From an uncultured Lachnospiraceae bacterium (GTDB taxonomy: Bacteria > Bacillota > Clostridia > Lachnospirales > Lachnospiraceae), in NCBI GenBank assembly GCA_947626365.1, contig CANQRW010000002.1, forward strand, positions 60,940 to 124,939: a stretch of 64,000 nucleotides of DNA, written 5' to 3'. This document shows, piece by piece, positions 9,337 to 17,993 of the stretch. The translations under genes were made by a program, and so were the position numbers. Under the pieces are notes generated by a model. That model was given only the letters and a program-made list of their open reading frames with translations. It searched no databases and was not told the DNA's origin. The number at the start of each line of letters is the position of its first letter. Within the stretch, counting starts at the first letter, position 1.

Positions 9337-10128
9337 ATGAGCAGAAAAGCACTGTTTTTCGATGTAGACGGAACTTTATCAAGCGATATTACACACACCG
9401 TGCCTGACAGCGCGGTGCGTGTTTTATCTGAGACAAGAAAAAGGGGAAATCTGGTGTTCGTCAATTCGGGACGGACGCTGTATGCGCTCCAGGAGATTGC
9501 GAAAAAGTTTGAGGCAGACGGCTATCTGTGCGGCTGCGGTACAAATGTAATTGTGGAGGGACAGACGCTGCTGGCGTATCAGATTCCTCACGATAAGGGA
9601 ATTGAGATAAAGAAAAGGGCCCATGCCTGCGGCCTGGATGGGGTTTTGGAGGGAATTAACGGCATCTATTACAGGAAGGATATTTCTCCGGTGAAGAAGG
9701 CCGAATGGCTGCGGCAGCAGTTTATCCGCTCCGGAATCTTTACCTGCGGCGGATGGTATGATGAGGATTACGATTTTTCTAAATTCTGTCTGTTTGCGGA
9801 TGAGAATAGCGACAGGGAAGGGTATTTCAGGTGGCTGGCCCCGGATTTTCAGGTAATCGACCGCGGGAATGATTTCTATGAGATCGTTCCGTCCGGTTAC
9901 AGCAAGGCGACGGCGGTTGATCTTGTGCTTAAACATTATGGCATCCGGCGGGAGGACAGTTATGCCTTTGGTGACAGCAGCAATGACCTGGATATGTTCC
10001 GCACAGTATGCAATACGGTTCTTATGGGGAACCACGATGCGGTTCTGGAACCCTACGCCACATTTGTCACGAAGACGGTGGAGGAGGATGGAATCGCTTT
10101 CGCCATGGAGCAGCTGGGACTTGTATAG
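9337..10128 (+). CDS. HAD-IIB (Cof-type) phosphatase
   Basis: A 263-residue Cof-type haloacid-dehalogenase hydrolase. Motif I is FFDVDGTLSSD (catalytic Asp pair), motif II is VNSGRTL, motif III is the Lys in GYSKATAVDLVLKHY, and motif IV is AFGDSSNDLDMF. The large type IIB cap sits between motifs II and III. Such enzymes dephosphorylate sugar phosphates, flavin precursors or similar small molecules; the substrate cannot be read here. ATG 9337 is preferred because the protein then begins MSRKALFFDVDGT, the usual family start. A GTG at 9316, overlapping the previous stop, is an alternative. Co-transcription with the FKBP lipoprotein upstream is likely. Confidence 0.88.
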   Translation: MSRKALFFDVDGTLSSDITHTVPDSAVRVLSETRKRGNLVFVNSGRTLYALQEIAKKFEADGYLCGCGTNVIVEGQTLLAYQIPHDKGIEIKKRAHACGLDGVLEGINGIYYRKDISPVKKAEWLRQQFIRSGIFTCGGWYDEDYDFSKFCLFADENSDREGYFRWLAPDFQVIDRGNDFYEIVPSGYSKATAVDLVLKHYGIRREDSYAFGDSSNDLDMFRTVCNTVLMGNHDAVLEPYATFVTKTVEEDGIAFAMEQLGLV

Positions 10129-10206
10129 GCCAGGATGAACGGGGCGGAATGAATGCTCGGATTGAGTTTCTTGAATATATTACGGTTATTTTGGGAGAAA
10201 ACGGTT

Positions 10207-10920
10207 ATGCATCGGGATACATATTTTCGGGGAGTCCGGGAAGGAATCCCTGTGATGCTGGGATATTTTGTGGTATCTGTTACGATTGGGATTGCTGCCA
10301 GAAAAGCGAATCTTACAACGGCGCAGGCGGCGTTTATGTCGCTGACGAATCTGACAAGCGCCGGTCAGTTTGCGTCCTTCGCTATCATAGCATCCGGAGC
10401 GCCATATCTGGAGATGCTGATTTCTCAGGCAGTGATTAACCTGAGATACTGTCTGATGTCGTGTGCCCTGTCTCAGAAGGTGGACACCAATCTGCCGTTC
10501 CGCCACAGACTGATTATGGCCTTTGGTATCACCGACGAGATATTTGGATTGTCGATCCGCCAGAAGGGGAAGCTGGATCCATGGTATTGCTATGGGGTTA
10601 TGACTGTGGCGATCCCCGGCTGGACTTTGGGAACGGTTCTGGGGATTCTGTCTACGGGAGCGATGCCGGACAATATTCTTAACGCTATGAATATGGCAAT
10701 CTATGGAATGTTTATCGCCGTGTTTATGCCTGCGGCCAGGGACAATAAGATTCTTCTTCCGATTATTTTCGTGTCCATGGGGGCCAGCGCCCTGTTCCAT
10801 GCACTGCCGTTTTTTGATTTTATCTCGTCAGGAATGAAGATTATCATTCTGACACTGGTGATTTCCATGGCGGCCGCGTTATTATTCCCGGTGGATGAGG
10901 AAGGAGGTTCCCAGGCATGA
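10207..10920 (+). CDS. azlC: AzlC-family branched-chain amino acid exporter, large subunit
   Basis: A 237-residue integral membrane protein with about seven or eight hydrophobic segments. The family signature FRGVREGIPVMLGYFVVSVTIGIAA opens the protein, followed by SAGQFASF and the conserved LNLRYCLMS-like segment (VINLRYCLMSCALS). AzlC with AzlD forms an inner-membrane exporter for branched-chain amino acids and analogues. The start was placed at ATG 10207 (GGGAGA upstream, and the protein then opens in the family manner). An in-frame ATG at 10153 would add 18 residues. Its last bases overlap the azlD start by four (ATGA), giving translational coupling. Confidence 0.88.
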   Translation: MHRDTYFRGVREGIPVMLGYFVVSVTIGIAARKANLTTAQAAFMSLTNLTSAGQFASFAIIASGAPYLEMLISQAVINLRYCLMSCALSQKVDTNLPFRHRLIMAFGITDEIFGLSIRQKGKLDPWYCYGVMTVAIPGWTLGTVLGILSTGAMPDNILNAMNMAIYGMFIAVFMPAARDNKILLPIIFVSMGASALFHALPFFDFISSGMKIIILTLVISMAAALLFPVDEEGGSQA

Positions 10921-11213
10921 GAAATTATATCTACATTCTGGTGATGGCCCTGACGACCTATTTTATCCGGGTGATTCCCCTGACAATTTTCCGAAAGGAG
11001 ATCACCAACAAAACCTTTCGGTCGTTTCTTACCTACGTTCCATATGTGACTCTTTCGGTCATGACGTTTCCGGCCATTCTGGAGATTACGGATTCAGTCT
11101 GGATTGCCTGGGTAGGATTTCTGACGGCCATGGTTCTGGCCTATAACCGGGTAAGCCTTTTTATTGTTTCTCTGGGCTGCTGCGGTCTGGTACTGCTGCT
11201 GCAGATGATTTAG
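10917..11213 (+). CDS. azlD: AzlD-family branched-chain amino acid transport protein, small subunit
   Basis: A 98-residue membrane protein with three to four hydrophobic segments and the AzlD opening YIYILVMALTTYFIRVIPLT, with PYVTLSVMTFPAIL in the middle. It partners AzlC in branched-chain amino acid export. The start overlaps the azlC stop (ATGA at 10917-10920), with GGAAGGAGG just upstream in azlC. A long inverted-repeat element begins 39 bases after the stop, so transcription may end there. Confidence 0.88.
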   Translation: MRNYIYILVMALTTYFIRVIPLTIFRKEITNKTFRSFLTYVPYVTLSVMTFPAILEITDSVWIAWVGFLTAMVLAYNRVSLFIVSLGCCGLVLLLQMI

Positions 11214-11251
11214 ACAGAGAAGAAATGATGAAGAATCGGCAGATGAAAGAA

Positions 11252-11419
11252 GGGGCTGCTGCAGAAATATTACAGTGAAATTTTGAATATCCAAGTGTGC
11301 GCGCTTTCGAGACATCTGTCCGCTCAGGGGCGGATTTTATCCGACATTGGCGGACAGGTGTCAGAGAACCGCGCGCACAACGGATATCAAATATTCACTG
11401 CAACATTCTGCAATAGCCC
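11252..11419. repeat. Long imperfect inverted repeat (about 70-nt arms)
   Basis: The left arm at 11252-11323 and right arm at 11350-11419 are imperfect reverse complements. Shared blocks include GGGCTRYTGCAGAA at the ends, CAGTGAA, ATATCC, GTGCGCGC and CTGTCCGC. The 26-base centre holds a small perfect hairpin, CGGAT-TTT-ATCCG. It lies between azlD (plus) and an aldo/keto reductase (minus), so it could end transcription from both sides, or be a MITE/REP-like palindromic unit. A related half-arm occurs at 23327-23363. The rest of the azlD-reductase gap shows only a small GC hairpin near 11461-11482. Confidence 0.75.
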
Positions 11420-11484
11420 ATTCTCTTTGTGTGCTTCAATCGGATGAAGCCTGAGATATGCCGCGCAGATTTGCGCTGCGGTCA

Positions 11485-12552
11485 TTAGGCCTTGTTTAGA
11501 TTCATTTTCATGATGTTGCGATACCGCGACCCGGGCGTCCGCTCCAGTGTGAAGGGCTCACCTTCCGGCGTTGGGTACTGGGAGATAAAATCCCGGATGT
11601 TCTGAATTTCTTCGTCTGTCAGGTCAAATTCTGCCAGTCTGGCGTTATCCTCTACATGTCTGCTGTTGCGGCAGCCTACCATGACGGCGCCGACGCCCGG
11701 CTGGTCCAGGATATATTTGACCGCCACATTGGAGATGCTGACCTGATGCCGGTCGGCGATATCCTTCAGGAACAAAAGCAGCTTCTGGTAGCCGTCCCAG
11801 CCCATGGAATCCTCGATGATCTGCAGGTATTTTACATGAGAACGGGTCTCCGGTTCAAAATCCTCCCGTTTTACGCCAATCCACCGCTCTGCCAGGAAAC
11901 CGCCGGACAGGGCGCCGTAACAGAAGCAGTAAACGTCATGCTGCCTTGAATATTCCAGAAGGGCCCGCTCCGGTCTCCGGTCAAAGAGGGAGTACTGGGT
12001 TTGGTTGGAGACCACATGGATACCGGCGTCAAGCATCATTTTCAGGTGCGGCGTGTCGAAATTGCACATGGCGATATTGCGGATCTTGCCTTTCTCCTGA
12101 AGTTTTACCAGATTGAAGGCGGTCTCCATCATCCCGGGCACATCATAGTCCCACCAGTGGAACTGCACCAGATCCAGGCAGTCCCGGTGCATGCGCATAA
12201 GGCTCCGGTCTACTACCTTTTCTGTGTAGGCGAAATCCACCTGGTCCAGGATATTTAAATCCGGGACAAATTTAGTGTGGATCTGAATCATGTCGTGGGT
12301 GTAATTGCCGGCGGCCCGCAGTTCATTGACGAAGCGGCCCAGAATCTCTTCCACGCCGGTGTAGATATCCGCGCAGTCAAAAGTTGTCAGCCCCCGTTCT
12401 CGCAGCATGTGAAATGCCTTTACTGCGTCGTCGATGTCCAGCTGCCCTTTCAGGCAATGCTCGGCGGACAGCTGCCAGCCGCCGTTGATCACCCGGCTGA
12501 AATTGTAACCGTTATCCAGGGTGATGCGTGACGATGTGATTTTCCCTATCAT
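11485..12552 (-). CDS. Aldo/keto reductase family oxidoreductase
   Basis: A 355-residue NAD(P)H-dependent reductase with an AKR TIM barrel. The catalytic tetrad is visible: Asp and Tyr in TTFDCADIYTGVEEILG, Lys in IQIHTKFVP, His in LVQFHWWDYD. The substrate specificity is unknown. Length is slightly above the usual 320 residues, with an N-terminal extension of about 20 residues. The start ATG at 12552 follows AAGGAGGAG. A small TIGR04076-like gene lies upstream on the same strand 73 bases away, so the two may be one transcript. Confidence 0.92.
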   Translation of the reverse strand: MIGKITSSRITLDNGYNFSRVINGGWQLSAEHCLKGQLDIDDAVKAFHMLRERGLTTFDCADIYTGVEEILGRFVNELRAAGNYTHDMIQIHTKFVPDLNILDQVDFAYTEKVVDRSLMRMHRDCLDLVQFHWWDYDVPGMMETAFNLVKLQEKGKIRNIAMCNFDTPHLKMMLDAGIHVVSNQTQYSLFDRRPERALLEYSRQHDVYCFCYGALSGGFLAERWIGVKREDFEPETRSHVKYLQIIEDSMGWDGYQKLLLFLKDIADRHQVSISNVAVKYILDQPGVGAVMVGCRNSRHVEDNARLAEFDLTDEEIQNIRDFISQYPTPEGEPFTLERTPGSRYRNIMKMNLNKA

Positions 12553-12625
12553 CGTGTGTTCTCCTCCTTGTTACTTATATATAGAAGAAAGTCTCTGCCG
12601 GCATTGGCCGGAGTCAGCTTATTTC

Positions 12626-12994
12626 TCAGTCCATCTGTCTGAAATCTTCAGGCTGCAGGTGCTCTTCGCCTATGGGAACCGCTGTACATTTGCCATGGCT
12701 TTGAATCCGTTTCCGAATCCTGGTAATCCTGAACTTTGCTCCGCAGTTGGGGTCAGGGCAGGCAATCAGGCTGTCCGACAGCATCCAGTCGTTGCCTTGA
12801 AGGGGCCGCTGTTTAGCCGGCAGAAGGGGCAGCAGGGCTGCCAGGGAGTACATGGAGAAGGAATGGGTCTGAGGAAACACCAGGTTCTCTCCCTCTACCA
12901 GAAAATAATCGCCAGCCTTGTGACTGCAGACCATAGGTTTGTCTGTAGCGATTACCTCTACTTTCAGATCGTATAAGGTGAAGTTATCGTTCAT
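12626..12994 (-). CDS. TIGR04076-like small protein
   Basis: A 122-residue cytoplasmic-looking protein with no membrane segment. Features seen are MVCSHKAGDYFLVEGENLVFP in the first half, a Leu/Pro-rich middle (YSLAALLPLLPAKQR) and IACPDPNCGAKFRI near the end. The Cys-GD-F, FP and CPDP motif order resembles the TIGR04076 family of short uncharacterised proteins; this is from memory of the family and not a search. ATG 12994 is preceded by AGGAGG at good spacing. A GCGGGC/GCCCGC hairpin (13016-13038) lies in its leader, and a promoter candidate is at 13110-13137. Function unknown. Confidence 0.6.
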   Translation of the reverse strand: MNDNFTLYDLKVEVIATDKPMVCSHKAGDYFLVEGENLVFPQTHSFSMYSLAALLPLLPAKQRPLQGNDWMLSDSLIACPDPNCGAKFRITRIRKRIQSHGKCTAVPIGEEHLQPEDFRQMD

Positions 12995-13109
12995 AAAAAT
13001 CCTCCTGCCTTGGCCGCGGGCGTTGTTTTAATGCCCGCTCTCACGGATTTCACCATTCCGGACTCTTAGGCCGTTAAAAAATGCGGCTTTTCTTCACTGG
13101 TTCAAAGTA

Positions 13110-13137
13110 ATTCTATCACGAATAAAGGAAATGTCAA
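13110..13137 (-). promoter_or_regulatory. Sigma-A-like promoter for the TIGR04076-like gene
   Basis: Read on the minus strand, TTGACA (13137-13132), a 16-base spacer and TAGAAT (13115-13110). It would give a leader of about 110 bases containing the GCGGGC hairpin at 13016-13038. The rest of the 12995-13311 gap holds a perfect palindrome TGTCAATATTGACA (13180-13193) upstream of the surface-protein gene, which may be an operator. Confidence 0.55.
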
Positions 13138-13311
13138 AGCATAAAAACATTCTTTCAGGAAAGAGAGAAAATGAAGAAGTGTCAATATTGACATATTTTT
13201 CAGTCATGAAACCATCTAATCGCCCTATCAGGATTGTGATACCATAAGATTACCAGAAGGGAAGACGCAAGTCAGATTCAGCTGGACGATAAAAAGAAAA
13301 GGAGATGAAAA

Positions 13312-15987
13312 ATGTTGAAGAAGGTAAGAAGAGGTTATCGGGGTTTTGTAGCGTTTGTGTTGGTGTTGTCAATGACTGCCGCTGGTGCAGGTGCCAATGC
13401 AGGGATGGCATTTGCGGCAATAGAAAGTACGGCTGGATCTGAAAGCATTACCGAATCCTCCGGTCCAGAACTTCAAGTGCAGTCAGACGGCTCAGCTTTT
13501 TCAGAATCTGAAGGAAATTCCCTGCCGGGAACGGCCGGCGAAGAGTTAGAGGAGGGCGAATCCGCGGACAGCGGAGAAGAGCAGAAGGAAAGCGAATCCG
13601 CGGACAGCGGAGAAGAGCAGAAGGAAAGCGAATCCGCGGAAGACGGCGAAGAACAGGAGGAGAGTGAATCCGAGGAAGGCGGCGAAGAGCAGAAGGAAAG
13701 CGAATCCGCAGCCGGCGGAGAAGAGCAGGAGGAGAGCGAATCCGAGGAAGGCGGCGAAGAGCAGGAGGAGAGCAAATCCGAGGAAGGCGGCGAAGAGCAG
13801 AAGGAAAGCGAATCCGCGGAAAGCGGCGAAGAGTCAGAGGAAAACGAACAGCAGGAAGAATCTGCCGGAGAAGTCGGAGAGCAGAAAGAAGAGCAGCAGG
13901 AAGAGATGGAGGGTCAGTTGAAGGCCGTAGAACAGCAGCCGGCAGTAAGCCCTCAGATGCCGGCAATGAAGATGGGCAGTCAGCCGCAGGGGAATCCCGG
14001 AATGGAGGAAGAGCCTCCGGGGATCGCGCTTACGGCAGTTTATGAGGGATTATTTGACGAACTGATTATCGACCGTGTCGAGCAGGTGTCTTTCAACGTG
14101 ATGGTTGAACTATATCGTGGAAAACAGAAGAAGTACGAATTAGTCAGCGTGGAGCAGATTTCCGTTGAGGGAGAGGAAGAAGATGGAGAAATCGTCTATA
14201 ATGTTTACTATCAGCTTCCTGAGGAGTATGCAGGGTATACGAAGGGCAGCGTGAAAGCTGATCCCGAAATAAGTCTAAATTATAAAGATGGTGTTGTGTC
14301 CGGAAAGGTTCGGAATCTGGAAGATGGAGGAACTTACGATATCAAGGTTACTTTGACTCCACAGGAGGAAGGATACGGAGTTAAGCATGTACGTGTAGGC
14401 GAAGAAGAGGAGGGGAAGGCACTTAAAGAAACGACTCAATATGGTTACATTGGAGAGATGACGGATGCGCATCCGGTAGAAATAGAAGGTTACGTTGTAT
14501 CAGAGATTCGCAATGAGAAGCTGACAAAGCAGGGACAGATCATTATCATCACTTATGAACTTGAAGAGGAAGCTTTGAATTCCCACTATACGGTGAGATA
14601 TAAAGATAAGGCAACGGGAAATGAACTGGCATCTTCGGAAACCAGAATTGGACTTGCGGATATGCAGGTGACGGTGAAAGCGAAAGGATTTAAGGGATAT
14701 ATTGTTGATGAGGTCAGTAAATCCATCAAGCTGGAGGAAGGAGATAATGAAATCATCTTTTGGTACACCAAAATCGATGGTCTGACCTACCGGGTCGTAT
14801 ATCAGCGTGATGATGGAAGCGTAATCGATGAGAAGGAGGGTCTTCCGGTTCTGAGTTCCAGATTTGTGGTCAATGCGGATGAGAAGGTACTTTATGATCA
14901 GTCCAGAGAAGGATATCGGCTGGCCGGGGCTTCTCACCAGGAGTTCTCACCGGATCCCGAAAAGAGCGGGGACGCGCCGGAGAACACGGTAACATTTGTC
15001 TTTGTTCTGGAAGAATATAGAATTACCTATGAAGGCTTGGAAGAAAGCGGGTGGTCAAACCCCAATCCAACGGTCTATACGGTGGAAGACGAGATTAGGC
15101 TTGCCAATCCGGAGAAGGAGGGATATCTTTTCACAGGCTGGGTAATGGAAAATGGGACAAAGGTTAAAATAGCGGATGAAAGCGGCCATCAGGAGATGGA
15201 AACGGTAATCGAGAAAGGAACTATGGGGAATCTGACCTTCCGGGCGACATGGAAAGAAACCAAGAAAAGGGATGAGAAACCATCAGTAAAAAGCAGTGAC
15301 CATAAGGAACCCGAGAAAGAAAATCTGCCCGAAGGAGATAACGGAAAAACGGATGATGGAAATCCGTCTGAAGCGGGCAGCGGAAAATCAGATAGCGGAA
15401 ACCAGGCCGAAAGCAGCGGCAGAAGATTAGGCGGCGGAATCCGTTCCGGAGGCAGCCGCAGCAGGGCAGGCGTGAATGTGAGCGCAGAAAGCCAACCCGA
15501 AGAGGGCCAGTCACGTTTAGGGCAGGCTGAAGAAAGTCAGGCCGGCAATGTCGGGGGTTCCTTAGAGGCAAGCGCCAGCTATCGTCAGCCGCGGCAGGAG
15601 AACTTAGAGGGCAGAGCGCTGCAGAAGGAAAGCGAAGCGGATGCCGATAATATGAAAGACGCTGCGGGACAGAACGAAAAAGTGTCGGAAGCAGTTAGAA
15701 ATCAGGCTGGTTCAGGAAAGCGTGAGGAGGTGAAAGAGCAGGAAGAGAAGAAATCGGTAATTGTGAGAGCTGAAAATAATGGAAACCATTCAAGCGGTCA
15801 GAACGCTTTAGGCGGCTCTCGTTCGATCGGCAGACAAAGCAGAAGCAGCAGTATCCGGCAATTCAGATTGTTCCGTGCCATCGGCGTATGGCTGCGGGGA
15901 GCGCTGCTGATGTTCGCCGCGTCAGGCGCGCTGGTACTGGGTTACTGGAAATACCGCGGATATCGCAGAATATTTGGGAGGTGGTAA
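13312..15987 (+). CDS. Large surface protein with Glu/Ser repeats and MucBP/InlB-like repeats
   Basis: An 891-residue exported protein. Residues 1-35 form a signal peptide (basic start, hydrophobic core, cleavage near AFA). Residues 83-178 are eight copies of an acidic 12-residue unit (consensus ESAxxGEEQxES). Then come a Gln/Met/Pro-rich linker, a beta-rich region (about 235-420), two MucBP-like modules (about 424-490 and 490-567) and an InlB B-repeat-like module ending GYLFTGWVMENGT and LTFRATW (568-648). A long Ser/Gly/Glu-rich stalk follows, and residues 857-891 hold one hydrophobic segment plus a basic tail. No LPXTG was seen, so membrane anchoring by the C-terminal segment is likely. 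The ATG follows AAAGGAGA. A role in adhesion is inference only. Confidence 0.8.
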   Translation: MLKKVRRGYRGFVAFVLVLSMTAAGAGANAGMAFAAIESTAGSESITESSGPELQVQSDGSAFSESEGNSLPGTAGEELEEGESADSGEEQKESESADSGEEQKESESAEDGEEQEESESEEGGEEQKESESAAGGEEQEESESEEGGEEQEESKSEEGGEEQKESESAESGEESEENEQQEESAGEVGEQKEEQQEEMEGQLKAVEQQPAVSPQMPAMKMGSQPQGNPGMEEEPPGIALTAVYEGLFDELIIDRVEQVSFNVMVELYRGKQKKYELVSVEQISVEGEEEDGEIVYNVYYQLPEEYAGYTKGSVKADPEISLNYKDGVVSGKVRNLEDGGTYDIKVTLTPQEEGYGVKHVRVGEEEEGKALKETTQYGYIGEMTDAHPVEIEGYVVSEIRNEKLTKQGQIIIITYELEEEALNSHYTVRYKDKATGNELASSETRIGLADMQVTVKAKGFKGYIVDEVSKSIKLEEGDNEIIFWYTKIDGLTYRVVYQRDDGSVIDEKEGLPVLSSRFVVNADEKVLYDQSREGYRLAGASHQEFSPDPEKSGDAPENTVTFVFVLEEYRITYEGLEESGWSNPNPTVYTVEDEIRLANPEKEGYLFTGWVMENGTKVKIADESGHQEMETVIEKGTMGNLTFRATWKETKKRDEKPSVKSSDHKEPEKENLPEGDNGKTDDGNPSEAGSGKSDSGNQAESSGRRLGGGIRSGGSRSRAGVNVSAESQPEEGQSRLGQAEESQAGNVGGSLEASASYRQPRQENLEGRALQKESEADADNMKDAAGQNEKVSEAVRNQAGSGKREEVKEQEEKKSVIVRAENNGNHSSGQNALGGSRSIGRQSRSSSIRQFRLFRAIGVWLRGALLMFAASGALVLGYWKYRGYRRIFGRW
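13558..13845 (+). repeat. Eight in-frame 36-bp coding repeats
   Basis: Eight back-to-back 36-base units (GAATCCGCGGACAGCGGAGA-type) encode acidic 12-residue units. The first two copies are nearly identical and the last is the most diverged. Length being a multiple of three means copy-number change would preserve the frame. This is coding DNA and not a CRISPR array. Confidence 0.9.
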
Positions 15988-15992
15988 AAGAG

Positions 15993-16021
15993 TCATAACC
16001 TGATAATCCCCCTCATAGAAT
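15993..16021 (+). promoter_or_regulatory. Candidate sigma-E promoter for spoIIID
   Basis: TCATAAC at 15993-15999, a 14-base gap, then CATAGAAT at 16014-16021. The -10 fits the mother-cell sigma-E consensus (CATANAMT) and the -35 matches five of seven positions. spoIIID is a known sigma-E target in Bacillus. The transcript would start about 20 bases before the ATG. Confidence 0.6.
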
Positions 16022-16041
16022 GTAAAAAACATTCTCAGGGG
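16009..16041. repeat. Inverted repeat over spoIIID -10 and ribosome site
   Basis: CCCCT...AGAATGT (16009-16023) pairs with ACATTCT.AGGGG (16029-16041) around AAAAA. The 5' arm covers the candidate -10 and the 3' arm is the AGGGG ribosome site. It may also act as a factor-independent stop for the surface-protein transcript, 21 bases after its stop codon. Confidence 0.6.
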
Positions 16042-16048
16042 TACGCCC

Positions 16049-16321
16049 ATGAAGGAATATATCGAGGAACGGGCGGTAGATATTGCCAATTACATTATAG
16101 ACCATAATGCCACGGTGAGGCAGACGGCAAAGCGTTTTGGGATAAGCAAAAGCACGGTGCATAAGGATGTCACAGAACGCCTGGAACATATCAACCCGTC
16201 CCTGGCAGCCAGGGCCCGGCTGGTGCTTGATGTGAACAAGTCGGAGCGCCACATCCGCGGCGGATTGGCGACAAGGGAGAAATATCAGCATAGACTTCAG
16301 ATGTGCAGCAAGGAAGAATAA
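16049..16321 (+). CDS. spoIIID: Stage III sporulation transcriptional regulator SpoIIID
   Basis: A 90-residue DNA-binding protein of family-typical length: MKEYIEERAVDIANYIIDHN, then a helix-turn-helix (VRQTAKRFGISKSTVHKDVTERL), then a basic C-terminal tail (AARARLVLDVNKSERHIRGG). SpoIIID acts in the mother cell after engulfment begins, repressing and activating sigma-E regulon genes and sigK. An AGGGG ribosome site precedes ATG 16049. A sigma-E type promoter is visible directly upstream and a strong terminator directly downstream, so it is probably monocistronic. Confidence 0.96.
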   Translation: MKEYIEERAVDIANYIIDHNATVRQTAKRFGISKSTVHKDVTERLEHINPSLAARARLVLDVNKSERHIRGGLATREKYQHRLQMCSKEE

Positions 16322-16326
16322 CAAAA

Positions 16327-16358
16327 ACTGGTCGGATGACAGGTCCGGCCGGTTTTTT
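16327..16358 (+). terminator. Rho-independent terminator after spoIIID
   Basis: Stem ACTGGTCGGA (16327-16336) with TCCGGCCGGT (16344-16353), ten pairs including G-U, seven-base loop, then a run of six T. Confidence 0.9.
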
Positions 16359-16509
16359 ATTGATCCTGCGGATGTAATTAGGCTCTCTGTATGGATGGGA
16401 TTGAGAAAGATTTGATAAGAATCCATTTGAATAAAATCGTAAATGTGCTATACTCAGGGAAATGGCGCGATCAGCCGGAAAGGCGCAGATTCTCAGGGAG
16501 GCGGGAAGC

Positions 16510-17940
16510 GTGAAAACATTGATATTCGGAGGCACGGTCATTGACCCTGCCGGCCATGTAAATGAAAAAAGAGATTTGCTGATAGAAGATGGTACCATTG
16601 CCTGGACAGAAGCAGCCGGGCCGGACAGAGCCGGCGGGAAGATGGAAGGACAGCCCCGGACCGGCGATACGGAAGCGAGGCTTTCGGATCTTCCTCAGGC
16701 GGACCGTGTTATTGACGCTTCCGGCAAGATAGTCTGTCCCGGTTTTATTGATATCCATATGCATGAGGATCCGGTAGGAAAAGACGGGAAGATTATTCTG
16801 GATGAGGACAAGTCGATCTATTATTGTATGCTGCGGATGGGCGTTACTACGGCTGTCGGCGGCAACTGCGGCACCAATGTGTATGATCCTTCGGCATATC
16901 TGAAGCTGGTGGAACGGGACGGCGCGCCGGTGAATGTGGCAATGATGGCAGGACACAATTATTTTCGGCGGCAGGCAGGATGCGCAAACAAATACGCTTC
17001 GGCGACATTTGAACAGATAACGGCGACGGCATGGCAGGTGCGGCAGGCTTTGGAGAATGGCTGTATCGGCGTCTCTTATGGTATCCGCTATGATCCGGGA
17101 ATGGACTTGTGGGAGATGATGGCGACAGCCAAGGCCGGTGCGGAAGCCGGGAAGATCGCTTCGGCACATATCCGGGATGACGGGGAAAAGGTATTTGAAG
17201 CGGCAGAGGAATTTCTGGAGCTGGGACGGACGCTCCATGTACCGCTGGAGATTTCCCATATCGGCAGTATGGCCGGATTTGGACAGATGGAAAGATTCTT
17301 GAAGCTGGTGGATCAATGGAGAGAGGCCGGGACGGACGTGAGCTGCGATTGTTATCCCTATGATGCCTTCTGCACCGGAATCGGGGAAACGACTTATGAT
17401 GAGGGATGGATGGAGCGGTACAATTGCGACTATTCCGTTATCGAAGCCTGTGAGGGAAAATACAAGGGTCAGCGGCTGACGAAAGAGAGCTTCGAGGAAT
17501 TGCGGAAACATCATCCGGAGTATTTGACGGTCTGCCATGTAATGGACGGCAGGGATATCGAGATGGCTCTCAGGCATCCGCATGTGATGCTGGGAAGCGA
17601 TGGAATCCTGGATGGCGGGCAGGGACATCCCAGAGCGGCGGGAGCATTTCCCAGGCTGATCGCTTCCTATGTAAAGACTGGGAAACTGTCTCTTATGGAA
17701 GCGGTCGCCAAAATGACGGTCATGCCGGCAGAGCGTCTGAAGCTTAAGAAAAAAGGGCGCCTATCGGTGGGTGCCGATGCCGATGTGGTGATATTTGATT
17801 ATGATAAGATAAAAGATAATTCCGACTTCGAACAGCCTCTGACACCGCCGTCCGGAATAGATTATGTAATGGTAGGCGGAGGACTCGCTGTAAAGAACGG
17901 CCGTGTTATGGCAGGCAGACTGGGGAAGGCCGTATATTAG
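16510..17940 (+). CDS. N-acyl-D-amino-acid deacylase-like amidohydrolase
   Basis: A 476-residue metal-dependent hydrolase of the amidohydrolase superfamily. N-terminal beta-sandwich VKTLIFGGTVIDP, then the barrel with GFIDIHMHEDP (HxH metal site), a Cys in GGNCGTN at the position of the D-aminoacylase metal ligand, EISHIGSM (His), CHVMDG (His) and LGSDGIL (Asp). GQGHPRAAGAFPRLI matches the D-aminoacylase family signature. It may deacylate N-acyl-D-amino acids or related amides; the exact substrate is inferred. GTG 16510 is chosen because GGGAGG at 16496-16501 lies eight bases upstream and the protein then begins at the conserved strand; ATG 16462 would add 16 unconserved residues. Confidence 0.85.
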   Translation: MKTLIFGGTVIDPAGHVNEKRDLLIEDGTIAWTEAAGPDRAGGKMEGQPRTGDTEARLSDLPQADRVIDASGKIVCPGFIDIHMHEDPVGKDGKIILDEDKSIYYCMLRMGVTTAVGGNCGTNVYDPSAYLKLVERDGAPVNVAMMAGHNYFRRQAGCANKYASATFEQITATAWQVRQALENGCIGVSYGIRYDPGMDLWEMMATAKAGAEAGKIASAHIRDDGEKVFEAAEEFLELGRTLHVPLEISHIGSMAGFGQMERFLKLVDQWREAGTDVSCDCYPYDAFCTGIGETTYDEGWMERYNCDYSVIEACEGKYKGQRLTKESFEELRKHHPEYLTVCHVMDGRDIEMALRHPHVMLGSDGILDGGQGHPRAAGAFPRLIASYVKTGKLSLMEAVAKMTVMPAERLKLKKKGRLSVGADADVVIFDYDKIKDNSDFEQPLTPPSGIDYVMVGGGLAVKNGRVMAGRLGKAVY

Positions 17941-17988
17941 CCAACCTCTGATACATAAGATGGAATAAAGTCTTATGTAAAAGGTTGG
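17941..17988 (+). other. RNA hairpin directly before the PrcB-like lipoprotein start
   Basis: CCAACCT (17941-17947) pairs perfectly with AGGTTGG (17982-17988), and TACATAAGA (17952-17960) with TCTTATGTA (17971-17979), around a ten-base loop. It starts at the first base after the amidohydrolase stop. Its 3' arm contains the AAAAGG that would serve the ATG at 17994. No T-run follows, so it is not an obvious terminator. Confidence 0.75.
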
Positions 17989-17993
17989 ACTAT

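Noticed and set aside
12052..12058. Additional Spo0A-box match TGTCGAA
   Set aside because: Inside the aldo/keto reductase coding sequence, most likely chance.
13558..13845. Possible CRISPR array
   Set aside because: Units are directly adjacent without unique spacers and are in frame within a large gene.
13448..13966. A Leu/Pro/Arg-repeat frame opposite the Glu/Ser repeats
   Set aside because: It mirrors the 36-bp coding repeats on the other strand and has no start signal.
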